Positions 46,691 through 58,568 of a stretch of 64,000 nt of DNA are shown here, one piece after another. The DNA comes from Buddleja alternifolia (taxonomy: Eukaryota; Streptophyta; Magnoliopsida; Lamiales; Scrophulariaceae). Location: NCBI GenBank assembly GCA_019426215.1, contig CM033396.1, positions 35,268,503 to 35,332,502 on the forward strand. The letters run 5' to 3'. Below the pieces are notes generated by a model. The model was not told where the DNA came from and made no database searches. It worked only from the letters and a program-made list of their open reading frames with translations. The stretch's first letter is position 1. Every line of letters begins with the position of its first letter. The position numbers and the translations under genes were made by a program.

Positions 46691-48536
46691 CTAGGGAAAG
46701 TTTCCTTTCCCTGCAGGTCCGGTTCTACCACCTCCTCGGCTTTGCCATCTTCCTCGACCTCTCCAGCTACCATCCCCACGAAATGGGGCCGAATTTTTCT
46801 TGTTATTGGTTTGTATCGCGAATTCTTTCAAGTAGGCCATCCTAGCTAGACGTTGTATTTCCTCGATGAATTTCGGGCAGTCATCAGTGTGATGTCTGAA
46901 TTCTCTATGATATCTGCAATATAAGTTACTAGGTAGATTCTTGAGTTTCTTGTCTGCTCTTTCTGGCCATTGTACCACATTCTTTTCTTCTACAACCATT
47001 AGATGTTCACTCCAGTTACCCCTTAAGGGTATACGCCTTTGTCTGACGTGCATACCTGGTCCAGGTAGGGATATCGGGGCTGGATTAGATGTCCAACCAC
47101 TCCTGAAAGTCTTATTGCGGTTGTCCTCCTCTGGTTTGTCTTTCTTTTGTTCAGATCGCCTCATGATTTGCGCATCTTCCATTTGATGTAATTCTCAGCC
47201 CGACCAAGTATCTCGTCGCAACCCAGGGCCGGCCTCTTGGTGAGTGATTTAAAGAGACCTCCTTCCCTAAATCCTTGCGTGCAAGCACTAACTTTCAGGT
47301 CGGACGTTGCAGATGGTACTTCCTGTGTAGCCGCATTGAAACACTTGACGTATGCACGTAAGATTTCATCACATCTTTGCTTGACATTGAACAAACTCAA
47401 AGGAGTTTTCTCATGTCTTTTGCTACTAATGAATTGATGTAAGAACTTTGAACTAAACTCCGAGAAGGATCCACTGGATCTATCAGGAAGTTAGTTGAAC
47501 CATTGCTGCGCAGATTTGGCCAATGTGGTCAAGAAGACCCTGCCTTTGATAGCATTGGAATACTTTTGCAGCAAAGTATAATTTCAAAAAGTATATAAAT
47601 GATTCTCTGGATCCGTCGATCCTTCATAGGGTACAATGGAATGAACCCTGAAGTCTCTCGGCAATTCTTCCCTCATGATAGATTCCGTGAATGGAATCCC
47701 CCGATCCATTTGGATCTTACCTCCTGTCATTTTGTGTTCCATTTCTTCCATTCGTTTTACCATGAGCTCCATCTGCTCTAGCTTTTCCTTTGCTTTAGCC
47801 ATCCTAGCGAGGTCTGCCCAACCAGATCGGGCAGACACAAATCTACTAGCATCATCCTCTAGATCTTTGTTATGTTTATCGTGAGTCCGATACTGATGTT
47901 TTTGCAGGTTGTCCTTCCCAAGTATGTCGCAACGCGAGTGTTGCATCAGATGGTGTGGTTCTTCATTACGCTTTTGCTATTTCTGTAGCCCAGGTCGGGG
48001 TTCCCAACCTTCTAAATCATCCTCATCCTCCGGGTCTAGACGATGAATGTGACAATCCTATAGAGCTAAGTACTTTTTTCGAGGCGCGGTGCCTTCTTTC
48101 TCTCTCTCTTCGTCCGGATATTCTGGCCTTTTAGCACGCTTGCCTGAGTTTCCATCAGGGGTAATGTTGGCGATACCCCAACCTCCACGTTTCCATCTTT
48201 GGACGCTCCCTTTTGAGGAGGGCACGCAAAATCATCACTACATGCACGATCTGCCACACCTGCAAGTTTAGAGTTTACTACCTTGGTGACAACCTTGTCG
48301 ATGACTCCTTCTAGTCTTTGGACGATTAGATCCATGCTCAGCACACTTTGAGGGGAACCGTTATTTCCCTCCACCAGACCTTTCAGCGAATTGTCTACCA
48401 TTGGATCTTGCAATTCATTTGCCAAACGCCTCACTAGGTGTGCCGGTGTCTTAGGTGTGGACTGCTCATCTCCAGGCGGGGATATCATCGCCTTCTTCCC
48501 TCTCTCGATATTTTCGTCTCCATTTCCCATTTCCAT
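46691..48536 (-). pseudogene. Gag region of the Tat element, broken
   Basis: Four open blocks in different frames. The first (48066-48536) begins MEMGNGDENIERG and is charged and low-complexity. The middle blocks (47584-47946, 47161-47400) cover the retrotrans_gag core, with LPRDFRVHSIVPYEGSTDPE and MSLFNVKQRCDEILRAYVKC, typical of plant gypsy gag. The last (46691-47182) carries YCRYHREFRHHTDDCPKFIE, the Cys/His block before the protease in Tat and Athila-type elements, and ends in an Arg/Gly-rich tail. Confidence 0.83.
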
Positions 48537-48630
48537 GATGTTCCCTTTTGCAATTAAAAATTATTACAGTAAAAAGAAAATACTTTTACAAAAAAATAAG
48601 ATTACCTCACACCTTTTTTGCTCAGATTTT

Positions 48631-48645
48631 CCACAGACGGCACCA
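48631..48645 (-). promoter_or_regulatory. Primer-binding site of the Tat element
   Basis: TGGTGCCGTCTGTGG on the minus strand, two bases inside the 5' LTR, where tRNA primes minus-strand synthesis. It begins with TGG as expected for pairing with a tRNA CCA end. Confidence 0.75.
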
Positions 48646-48647
48646 AT

Positions 48648-49758
48648 TGATGTGTGTGGGTTTCATATCAATAAGAATATGCAATATAGTATATGAAAAT
48701 ATAGTATAAAGCACGAATATAATGTAAAATGAACACAAGATATAGGTGGTTCGGTCCAAAATCAGACCTACGTCCATGAGGGTAAAAGAGTTCAATCCTT
48801 TATTCATTGTTGGAGTTGATATTTATATAAGAATTTGATGGAAGGTTAAAAAGGGCAAATTAACTATGCTAAATATACATTTGGTAGTAGGGTTTAATCA
48901 TAATCTATCTAATTGGGCAATAATCAATTGGGTATAAATGGTAAAGATATAAAATCTCAGGCTTGATCTCCGCATGTCTATATATGGCAAGTGATGTAGG
49001 TGGAATTTGGACTTTGGGCCAAGCTGATAAGTCCAAGACTTAATGGGCTAAGGCCCATTAAATTAGCGGACCTGAATTCTTTCTAGAAGATATCAACCTG
49101 AGCTGGAAGACCTGCCAACCTGGACCTGCGAGAGAGAATATATCTCTATATGGCAATGCTGGAGACAAGTATCAATCAAGTCAATACTTTCCTTACCAAA
49201 GACCTAACGAAATTAAGCCATATATTAGCATTAATGATGATTGATCCATGATTAGATATACCCAAAATTAGAAGTATGATGATTTATTCTCTTACTATAT
49301 GTATAATTAGCATAGTTGACTTTCCATCATTTACCTCACCCCATCAAACTTGTATAAATACCCAATCTAGAGCATAGTGAAAGATACCTTTTGAATCCCC
49401 GTGGACGTAGGTCTAATTTTTGACCGAACCACGTTAAATCTCTTGTTGTTTACATTATCGCACTTACATTATTCGATTATATCTCACAATTATACTCATA
49501 TTATCCCTATTATTAATATAAATATTATTGGTATGAAGCCCACACACATCAGCAAGGTTGGTGATTGATTAGATCTTGTCTCCAGACTATCCATAATTAG
49601 CACTGCCCTTCTTGTGCAGGTCGGGTCGTCGAGGCCTCCAGCTAATCATGTCTAAATATAATGTCTTTCAAAAGGATCCAAATTCATAAAGTCATTGGGC
49701 TTAGGCCCATAAAGTATTGAACTACCCAATTTGGCCCAAAGACGAATTTCTACCCACA
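48648..49758 (-). repeat. 5' LTR of the Tat-type element, enlarged by a solo LTR
   Basis: Same termini as 37469-38015. Removing the 560-bp insertion and one 5-bp target copy leaves 546 bp, which matches the 547-bp 3' LTR. Confidence 0.92.
48992..49551 (+). mobile_element. Solo LTR of a related family, inserted inside the 5' LTR
   Basis: 560 bp, TGATGTAGGTGG at one end and CACACACATCA at the other, flanked by exact GCAAG repeats (48987-48991, 49552-49556). The 3' LTR of the host element shows the uninterrupted GGCAAGGTTGG site. It shares the CCCGTGGACGTAGGTC and GACCGAACCACGT blocks with the host LTR but in the opposite orientation. Confidence 0.92.
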
Positions 49759-49759
49759 C

Positions 49760-51841
49760 GAGAGATAATTAAATGATAGAAGGAAATATTCATTTCATTT
49801 GGTTCTTCATGAAAAAAAACGTAGGAACATAATCACGTGAGGCATTCATTAACTTATACATATATAGTTAATTATATGTTTATATTTAATTATATTAAAA
49901 ATCCATTTAAATCTGATATTTCATTTATTTTGATGAGTATATTTTTCTATTTTGTTCTCAATATATAAACTTAGATACAAAGATAACCGCGCCTTCATTT
50001 ACATATACACATATTTGAATTTCTAATACACCTTTCGGTAAACCTTAGTGGAAGTTTCTCACATCTTCACATTTTTACTTTATTAAAAAGCGGAGTAAAT
50101 AGGAATCTTCATCAATCACATGATACTTTGGGATGTAAATAATTTTTTTTTTTGAAAAATGTAAGGCAATCATACCCATAGTAAAAAGAGAGACCATCCC
50201 AACACAAGTACATGATTCAAAAATGTAAAGAATTTGTACATGGTTTCCCCAATGAGATGAAGAGAGTACCATTTAAGACATATGACTCTCAAATGAACCA
50301 ATAATTCATTGTTTATGAATATGTGTGTGTGTATATATATATATATATTATATGTTTTATGGCTAACATTAAATCTGAATTCATGTAAAGTTTCCATAAT
50401 AATAAAAATTCAAACCGAAATTTGATTTGGTCTAATCAAGCAAATCAATTCACAAGTGAAAATGTATTTGTTAGTGATTGGTCATTCTTAACCAGGAATA
50501 GATAGATTACATGATAAATGTAAAACTATTTGCGTTGTAATTGATAAAAATTCAAGCACATTAGTACAAAATTAAAATTTTCGCAATAAACTATTAAGTC
50601 AAAACAAATTATCAATTAACCCTTTCGATCTCTCTTGTTCTCCCTAAAAGGGCTAAACTAGTCAAAAACACACACACAAAGAATATATTATGAATTTTGC
50701 AGGATATTCTATTTGAATAAATCATCTAAAAATTGTTGAACGTGCAGTGATGATGTCATAAAATAAAACAATATAATTATCATGTATCATTCAATGACCG
50801 GCAAGTTATTTGATCATGTACCCACATGGTTGTTTACATGACAAACATTAAATCAATTTGTCTAACAAATTATTAGGTTAGACAAAGCCACCTTATTAGA
50901 TTGAAATTAGTATTATCAAAAAGAAAAAACTTTATTCATCCAAAACAGAAAAAACCTTATGTAAAACCACTTTTTGCTTTGTGTGTATAGATACGAGTTG
51001 GAGGATGGTAGAAGGAGAGTACAGGTATTAGGGTGCCTGATCCACGTTTAGGTAATTTGTAGTCCAACTCGACGTTTTCTATTTTTAAGTACCTTAATTA
51101 GTCGATGTGCAGCTCGGCTATCGTCAAAAGCCTACTTTACTAATTTGTAGCTAAATGTACAAGGTATATATTTTAAAAATAATGATTTTCAGTGAAGGAA
51201 ATAGAAAAATTATTTTGGGATAGAATTTTTAGTTTACCCTATATTTTAGAATTTTAGTGTTGTACCGATATGAACATATGTATGGCAACACCAATAAATT
51301 GTTTAGTTATAAAAATAAATGAATTATATATGACCTTTTTCTTTTTAACAAGGACTAGTAAAATAAAATACAATATTGCTACTATTAAAGATCAATCATT
51401 GTTCGTCATTCATTGACATCAAAACATAAAACAATTTATTAATGTGGTCGAGCACGATCTTGAGATCTACAAATTATAAAACCAACTATTAGTATGAAAT
51501 TGCTATTTATTTGAAACTCAACTCGAGATCAACACATTCAATCTTCAACCAGCCACTTGTCGAGCAATTCGAGTTGAGTCGGTCACTTGGTACAAGTGTA
51601 ATAATGACATAAATCTGTACAATTAAGAATATAAATGAGATTTAGAGAACGATTTTGGCATGACTATAGTTTTGGTGAGATAATATAATTTTTTTAGATA
51701 AATGGATGTTCATCAAAAAATCATGTGACTTTTAAACCCTAAACCGACTAATATGAATAAAAGCAGCATGCCACACAACATCTTTTATATAGGACTATAA
51801 CGAAAAATACTTGTGATCGAGAGTAATAAAATCAATCTACT
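49760..51841. other. AT-rich intergenic DNA, nothing recognised
   Basis: No gene, RNA or element recognised. A short GTGTGTGTATATATATATAT microsatellite at about 50323-50347. Confidence 0.5.
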
Positions 51842-52190
51842 CAATATTATTCATTACAGATAATAGGTGCTAAAAAGTCATCCAACCCACCCCATTCAAT
51901 ATTATATAGTGAATTAACTCTATTGTTATTGATCCATCGTAGAATAATGAATTCGATCCATTCAATATTATTGGTTGCAGAGAATATGTGATAAAAAAAA
52001 TCATCAAACTCACTCAATTCAATATTACATGGTGAATCAACTTTTTGTTATTGATCCATCGAAGAACAATGAAGTCGATCAACCCAACATTGTTCATTGT
52101 TGAAAGTATGTGATAATAATTATCTAAACACGCGCAATCCAATGTTTTATGGTGAATCAGCTCTAATACTCTTGATATGCTCTTGATCAT
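51842..52190 (+). repeat. Three diverged tandem copies, period ~120 bp
   Basis: Units start CAATATTATTCATTACAGAT (51842), CAATATTATTGGTTGCAGAG (51962) and CAACATTGTTCATTGTTGAA (52085), and share TATGTGATAA, TGGTGAATCA and TTGATCCATCG-type blocks. The third unit is the most changed. Confidence 0.85.
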
Positions 52191-52572
52191 CATAAAATAA
52201 CTTGATCTATACCCAGTAGTTTCAAGCAATTACTCCTAGCAAATATTAAAATTAAAAAATAGAGAAAAAGAAAAGAAAAAGGAAAATGACGAGTCCATCC
52301 ATCCATTTACCACAAGACCACAAAGTTTCCCCTCGCCCCCCACCCCAACCCCAACCCCACCCCCACCTTTCAAAATAAATAAAAATAAATGAATAAAAAC
52401 ACACGCACACACACAACACAAGGAGTTGTATAAGCATCTTCACCACACAAGCACGCATATACATACATACATGTTATATATACACATATATATATTTATA
52501 TATAAACACTCATGTTATACCTCTCCTATTTATTACTATTACTATAACTTATTCATAACTCATAACTCTCTC

Positions 52573-52582
52573 TCTATAATTT
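52573..52582 (+). promoter_or_regulatory. Probable TATA box of the basic/coiled-coil gene
   Basis: TCTATAATTT lies 87 bases before the ATG at 52667, and a CT-rich Y-patch-like stretch (52634-52653) follows it. Confidence 0.5.
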
Positions 52583-52666
52583 CCTTTGCCACCACCATTC
52601 CATTAGCCCTTTTTCATCTCTCCTAACCCAAACCCTCTCCCTCTCTCTCTCTAAAAGCCAACAGTC

Positions 52667-55600
52667 ATGAGTGGCGCCGTCGACGAGGAGTGGGTCAAAG
52701 CCGCCATGTCAGATGACGCGATGGTGGTGGACCTCCTGGTTCGTCTCCACCACACACCACCGCCTCTTAAGCCGGCCGCCGTGCCACTAGAGTGGACCGT
52801 CCGTCAACGCAGGTCAAGACCAGTTTCAGTTACCAACAACCCGAAGAAGCCGGCTCACAGAGCCAGCCCCACGACTCCGCTGTCATGGAGCGGCGCCACC
52901 TCCGTCAGCGGCGGCTCCGGTGGCGCCGGATGCGTCGGCTCTGAAGAGTCTAGCAAACCAGTACCCTTCAAACTCTCCAACACGACAAGATCTAAGGTAT
53001 CTTATACATACAACAAACACGCTTCTACATATACGTATATATATATATTTTCATTATATATTTTCCGGTGGGTGGCCGGAGGTAGTTGTGTCAGAGAAGC
53101 TTTGGTTATGCTATTTTTATTATTCCTAGGAGTGCGTCTTTTTTTCTCTTTTATCTTTCTTGATTACGCGTCAGCTCTGTCGAATTGACGAGAATATCCC
53201 TCCCAAATTTTGGATATTTACTGCCACGCCTATGTGAAGAATCAGATTCAGCCATTGGAGAGCCTCTCTTTGATTAGAAATCCAATCCGGGGACATTTTC
53301 GTCATTTCGGTGATCCGATTCAGGCACCGGTCTGTTGACCGAAATACCCTGCCACGTTTCCAACTTTCCATCTTTGGACTTTTGAATTACGACTATTTGT
53401 TTTTTTTTGTCTGTTTATTTTTGAAGGAGAGAAAAAAATGGTGACTTTGTTTCAACGCGCACACACAGTCCATTGAATGAATGAGGCCCGTTTTTTTCTA
53501 CCCCACTTTTCAGCCGATTCCCATTATTATTATGCGCCTTGAGTTGTATGTGTGGTCAGGTCACACGGCCCCCCTTAATTGAACCTTCCACAATTACCAA
53601 AACAACCCTACTATTCGAAGGGTATTTCCGCCATTTTACCTTTTGGATTGACAACAAACTCCACCACCTTGGGGTGCTTTAGGGCGGAAAATTCTATGTT
53701 GGTCTCGGTCCACTTTCGACCATTGGATCAATAAATAGGGGGTTTTTTTAATTTGCTAAATGACCCCCTATTGGGGATTCAATGGCCGAAACTGGGCGGA
53801 GCATAGAATGACCCCTTTAGGGTCCGCGGTTGAAAAGCTACCAGAGATCGAAAACTATTAGGGTGCGTCTGAATCGGCGGATGTCTTTGGATTGACAACA
53901 AACTCCACCTCAGGGTGCTTTAGGCCCGCGGTTGAAAAGCTACAAGAGTTCAAAAACTATTAGGGTGCGTTTGGACTTTGGACCAACGGATGAAAATTGA
54001 AATTTGCGTTTGATGACCCATCTTTTATGATCTTGTTTGGACATTTTTGCGATACAAAATCATGCTTTGACAAAGTTAAATTTTTTAGCTTTTGCCATAA
54101 TTAATTATTCAGAATTAGTGATGCAAAAGTTGGGTTGAACTCAATCTTAGTATACCCTCTATTTAATCCCATTTGGGATTTTTTGCTCATATTTTGTCAA
54201 AGCTGAAACTTTTAGCTTTTGCGATAATCGATTGTGGAAATATCAATCATACAAAAATTGTGTCAAACTCACCCTTTTTAGGTTGTGTTTGGGGTCGAAT
54301 GATTTCGATTTGAGGAGTGAATTTGGAGCAAAAATTTCAAAGAAAATATATTCATTTGAAATCCACCTAGAAATTACCTCAAAATGGTCACAATAGATTT
54401 GAAATCCATTATAACTTAAAATCATCCAAACGACCAAACAAATTTAATGGATTTATTACTATGTCCAAACACACCCTCATGGAATTTTGTGGCAATGATG
54501 AAGGGTGAGTGTAATTATTGTATTTAAAACCGAAAACAAGATTAAATTTGGCTTGTTTTACAAGTTTAATTAGGAAGGAAGTTAGTGGAGGGGTATTTAG
54601 GTAAATAAAGAGCGGGGGGAGGGGGTAGGGTAGGATGGGGTGGGGGTGCCCTGCATAAGCGGTGGCGTGTTTTCGTGGCAAATAGGTTTGGTGGAGCGTT
54701 GTTAGTGGTTGTGCCTTTTCTTTATGAGTATTAGTAAGGCGGGACAATCCTGTGTGGTCGGGTGCAGTTTGACTTATCATGCAACCTCCTCAAGTATCTA
54801 GCTATATACACACAGATATATATATATATATCTATCCATATCTGCTTGTCTCTATCTGCGAACCATCTTATGCCATTTGTACACAACACATAGCGAACAT
54901 TCCGAGGCCACTCCTCCCAACTGTACTACGTCGTTTTGCTATTCCCCTTTTTTTCCCCTTATCTCGTCGGTTGTAAGTATACGTTGTATATATATATTAC
55001 TAGTAGGACAATAAAACAGTTGGAGAGAATTAAGAATGTGACAGCTTTGTAACAACTTACAAACTATTCATCTTTACTGACGCAGTCAAAAGTTGGGAGG
55101 GGAATTACTACTTTTTAGTTTTTTAATCCGAGTAAAGGGGCTAAAAGACGGTGATTAGGAGCTGTAATTTTTCATGCATGACAGATTGTTAACGTGGGTT
55201 AATTCTCTTTTTGATTTTTATTTATTTATTTTGATTGATATTCCTCCTTTTTGGTGTGTCCAAGAAAGGTAGAATTTTCTTTCTTGCATATAAATATTTG
55301 TTAGATCAAACACAAAAATAATAGTATAAAATATATAATGACACAATAATTTATGTGGTTCGACATTTGTTGTCCACGGGAGAGGATGAGAGAATTCCAC
55401 GTACAAAAAATGTTAGAAGTTCAGACTAAAACCTAGTTGCAGATTTTTTTGGAAAAACATAGCGTATCGTACCTCAATTGATCATGGGTCTTCTGCATAA
55501 TTCTGGCTTAGGACTCTTAACACATTTGACAACACTATTTATGTACACGTGGGAGTTTGAAAATGCCATGATTAGAAAGTGTAATTTGATGCAATATTTG

Positions 55601-56921
55601 TGAGAATTTGTATGGTGTGGATTTAGCTTTGTTTGGCTGTAATTTCCTCTTAAACATAATAAATTTTTTCTATTGAAACTTCGACTGTATTTCAAATCTA
55701 TTGTCAAATGGAATATATGCACTAATTATGAGATGTTTCTAATTTTGTTTTGCAGATTAACACGGATAGTGAAAAGGCCGCCTTGAAGAGGTCGAGAAAG
55801 AAGAAGGTGAATATACTAAAGAGTATTCTTGTTAATTGAGAGACATTAATTGCCATTTTCATATCATCATGAATTGTTAATTGCCAGTTAACGCTTTTCT
55901 ACTCTGCTGACTTAAAGAAATTAACTGACTTGGGTCGAACTGTTTTTTCGTTTATTCGCAGAGCTTGGTGGAACTCAAAGACGAAGAGAACTCGCTGCTA
56001 AAGGAAAGAAGAGATTTGAAAAGGGTATTCTACTTTTCTATGCCTACTTAATAGTTGATATTTGTGATGTTACTTTGTTAAATTGTGGCATCAGCGACAC
56101 GTTTTTTGCTACTCTCAGGAAATGGTCGCCTTACGTATGAATTTGGAGAGACAAAGAACTAAGAACGAAAACTTGAAGAGAATGAAGGTACAATTACCTT
56201 TGTGTACTCTTAAAACTTCTTTCCATTGGGTTCGTGATTATTCCTTGATTTCATATTTGGTTAGAACACTTATAATCTCATGTGACTCGGTTTTAGTTGC
56301 GAATGACTGAATCAGAAAATGATAGATTTTAATCCATCCTACTTACTAAAAGCTTGTCGTATCATGCTTTTTTATTCGATAATTGTTTTACATGTGCCGT
56401 GTCAATTTAATTGTAACATGATCTCTAGTGCATAGTTTTGAGATTTATGCTTTCTTGCTTCTTCAAGAGTATTTATGACTTATGTTATCATATAAACTGC
56501 TCAACTTTTCTTGAGCAAGCTTTTATCTTGACGTCTCAATTCCGTAATTATATTGGCAAACTTTGTAAATTTAATCAAAATCATCGTAAATCTAACTTCT
56601 TAGCAGTACATAAAGTTTGAGCTTTTCTGCCTTCCATATGTTTAATTGTTATCAGAAATGACATTTTGAACTTCTGTACAGATTGAACTGCGACCCCGTT
56701 TGGATAGAGAAATGACTACCCTACCCGAGGAGTCAATTTCTGGTCAACTTCAGCAGACGTTCATAGATCCCATTCCTCCAATCACGCCACTCATCTCATG
56801 CAATGATGTTACGCTACAGTATTCAACATTGAACGGTGCAGATGAAGCATCCGAGTCTAAATTCATCCTTCCTGATCTAAATATGCCGTTTGATGATGAT
56901 GTTATTTGTGGAGTCAGCTAA
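52667..56921 (+). CDS. Basic/coiled-coil (bZIP-like) protein with C-terminal EAR-like motif, 250 aa, 5 exons
   Basis: Exons: 52667-52996, 55756-55806, 55962-56024, 56119-56187, 56682-56921; all GT-AG and all in phase 0. The N-terminus (MSGAVDEEWVKAAMSDDAMV) is acidic with a short helix, then a Pro/Ser/Gly-rich linker to residue 110. Exon 2 is basic (ALKRSRKKK, 119-127). Exons 3 and 4 form a charged coiled coil (LKDEENSLLKERRDLKREMV, then LRMNLERQRTKNENLKRMK). This basic-then-coil order recalls a bZIP but without the strict Asn/Arg spacing or a clear leucine zipper. The C-terminus reads LPDLNMPFDDD, a DLNxP-type EAR motif (236-240) of plant transcriptional repressors. I infer a nuclear transcriptional regulator or cofactor; family not named with confidence. 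Intron 1 (2.76 kb) holds several transposon insertions. Confidence 0.82.
53641..53985 (+). repeat. Tandem duplication carrying one MITE-filled and one empty copy
   Basis: TTTGGATTGACAACAAACTC at 53642 recurs at 53886. Copy 1 reads on through GGTGCTTTAGGG, then the MITE, then GTCCGCGGTTGAAAAGCTAC; copy 2 reads directly GGTGCTTTAGGCCCGCGGTT and on into the same AAAACTATTAGGGTGCGT. Confidence 0.88.
53685..53814. repeat. 130-bp MITE sharing termini with the one at 41081
   Basis: Left terminus CGGAAAATTCTATG, right terminus GCATAGAATGACCC, with 8-bp flanks CTTTAGGG on both sides (53677-53684, 53815-53822). The interior (GGTCTCGGTCCACTTTCGAC and CGAAACTGGGCGGAG) is an imperfect palindrome unrelated to that of 41081-41200. 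Confidence 0.85.
54280..54478. repeat. hAT-like MITE in intron 1 of the basic/coiled-coil gene
   Basis: Inverted ends AGGTTGTGTTTGG and CCAAACACACCCT. Interior AT-rich with TTTGAAATCC repeats. Confidence 0.65.
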
Positions 56922-58228
56922 AGCATGAATTTTTCAGAACAAAAGCTAACAAAGTGACAAGTACACTAAATAAGGGTAATAACCCCTTGTTTTAGGACGA
57001 GGTACCATGTAACTATATGATAGAAACATCTACGTTCGATCGACAAACTGGTGGTAGTAAAGTTACTACCAGTGTACTTAGGATCTATTCTTTTTTGGTT
57101 AATTATGAATGAAGGTTCTGAGGGTTAGTTCAGAATTTAGATATGTACTAACACCACATTCTTTTTCCTTGTGTTAATTGTTTAGATATTTGAGGGTTTT
57201 GGCCTCAATCCCAGTATTTCCTTTTAACGATAATATTTAGAGTCATACAGGTAAAGATGTAAGCTGTCTTGTGGAAGAGTTAGATATACATATGTTACTT
57301 TAAATTCAAGGAAATTAATTTGGACACATGAATCACTTTTCTGTTGTTATTACATGACATTTAAGGAAGGTGGTTAAATGGCGAGTTCTTTAATATTTCA
57401 TTTGAAAGTCATGAGTTTGAACTTCGTTCATAAGGACATGTGGAGCTCATCGTCTTTGTGGTGTATTGCGTGCTCATAGTGGCTGACTTATAATGTTTGA
57501 TTAAGTGAAAATTGAGATTTTTTCTTACAGTGATTCGTGGCGGAAATTTCATCAATTTGTTGGTGCAGTTACTTTGTGTTTTACTGAACGTTTTAAATTA
57601 TCAAAAAGGAAAAGAAGCATGCCATTTTATGGAGAAGGAAAAAGTATGTGATCTGGAAAGATATGTAATCGATTGAATTTATTTATTTGAAAGAATATGG
57701 CATGACTTTATTGAAAATGCATGCCCTTCTCTAGAAACTTTTTTGGAGATAAAAATGAATAAGTGCTTCGAAATGTAAAAGTGTAATCTACATACGATCA
57801 TACCTTGTGGTGTTACAAAATGAGTTGAGTCGATTAATAATTAACATAGTAAGTTTAGCTTTCAGTTCGAATCTGACCATCAAATGAAATGTGAATAACC
57901 CGTCATCCTCTCTTTGAAAGAAGGGGAGCTTCTTGTTCTGTCGGTGCTTGAAACAAATTTGTCTTCTCCATATTACTATATCCCTAAACTCAATAATTTT
58001 ATATGAAGAATTACTGAACTCAATCTCTTGCCGCCGTTCCTCTTCAGTTTTTTGAGATTGATACTCAAATTGAATTAGTGATCGATTTCTAAGTCTTGTC
58101 CCATATATTGTGAGGATAGCCTGAGCCTATTAATGAGTTGAGATTTTATATAGGTGCATGGAAGTTTGTGAGTCGATTTACACTTTAATCTATCAAGCGA
58201 ACAAAGGGTATATTTGTAATTTACTTGA
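56922..58228. other. 3' flank and intergenic DNA
   Basis: No gene recognised. A stretch at about 57365-57500 with GAGTTTGAACTT could be a SINE relic, but boxes and tail are not convincing. Confidence 0.45.
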
Positions 58229-58553
58229 GGGATAATTGCATATTGTACCCTTGTGAAATACGAAACATGCACACATTCCACCTGTATTAAAAAAATAGTC
58301 TAAAATGCCCCTATGTTTTTCAAAACCCTGCACGAAACTCCCAACCCTACTTCAAATATACTGCGCGTGAATGCCACCTTCCGCGGATTTAACACGGATT
58401 GGAGGTTCTGTGCAGGGTTTTGAAAATCATAGGGTTATTTTAGGCTATTTTTTAAACACAGGGGGGATGTGTGCAGATTTAATATTTCACAAGGGTATAA
58501 TATGAATGTGTGCAGGTTTCATATTTCACAAGGGTATGATATGCAATTATCCC
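58229..58553. repeat. MULE-like MITE (~325 bp) with near-perfect 9-bp target duplication
   Basis: Left end GGGATAATTGCATATTGTAC CCTTGTGAAAT, matched inverted at the right. Flanks TTTACTTGA (58220-58228) and TTTACTTAA (58554-58562) agree at 8 of 9 positions. Arms extend inward (TTTTCAAAACCCTGCAC and its inverse). The right arm has a small internal duplication of CACAAGGGTAT. Confidence 0.9.
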
Positions 58554-58568
58554 TTTACTTAATTCGTT

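Larger units (their letters stand above)
37469..49758 (-). mobile_element. Ty3/gypsy Tat-type LTR retrotransposon, decayed, with antisense ORF
   Basis: A 12.3-kb element read on the minus strand: 5' LTR at 48648-49758 (enlarged by a solo LTR), primer-binding site at 48631-48645, gag, protease, RT, a second RNase H, integrase ending at 42783, a tandem-repeat region, an additional ORF on the opposite (plus) strand at 38709-40963, a polypurine stretch and the 3' LTR at 37469-38015. The second archaeal-type RNase H and the antisense ORF are known features of the Tat clade. The LTRs differ by roughly 7% by eye over their first 350 bp, so the insertion is not recent. Frameshifts and stops run through gag and pol. 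Flanking 4-5 bases (TGAGA and CGAGA) are compatible with a target duplication with one mismatch. Confidence 0.92.

Noticed and set aside
52667..53188. Reading exon 1 of the basic/coiled-coil gene through to 53188
   Set aside because: The GT at 52997 is followed by AT-rich, TA-microsatellite sequence, and splicing there keeps phase with four downstream exons.
57365..57500. Possible SINE or tRNA-like relic
   Set aside because: A GAGTTTGAACTT block resembles a B box, but I found no A box at proper spacing, no tail and no target duplication.
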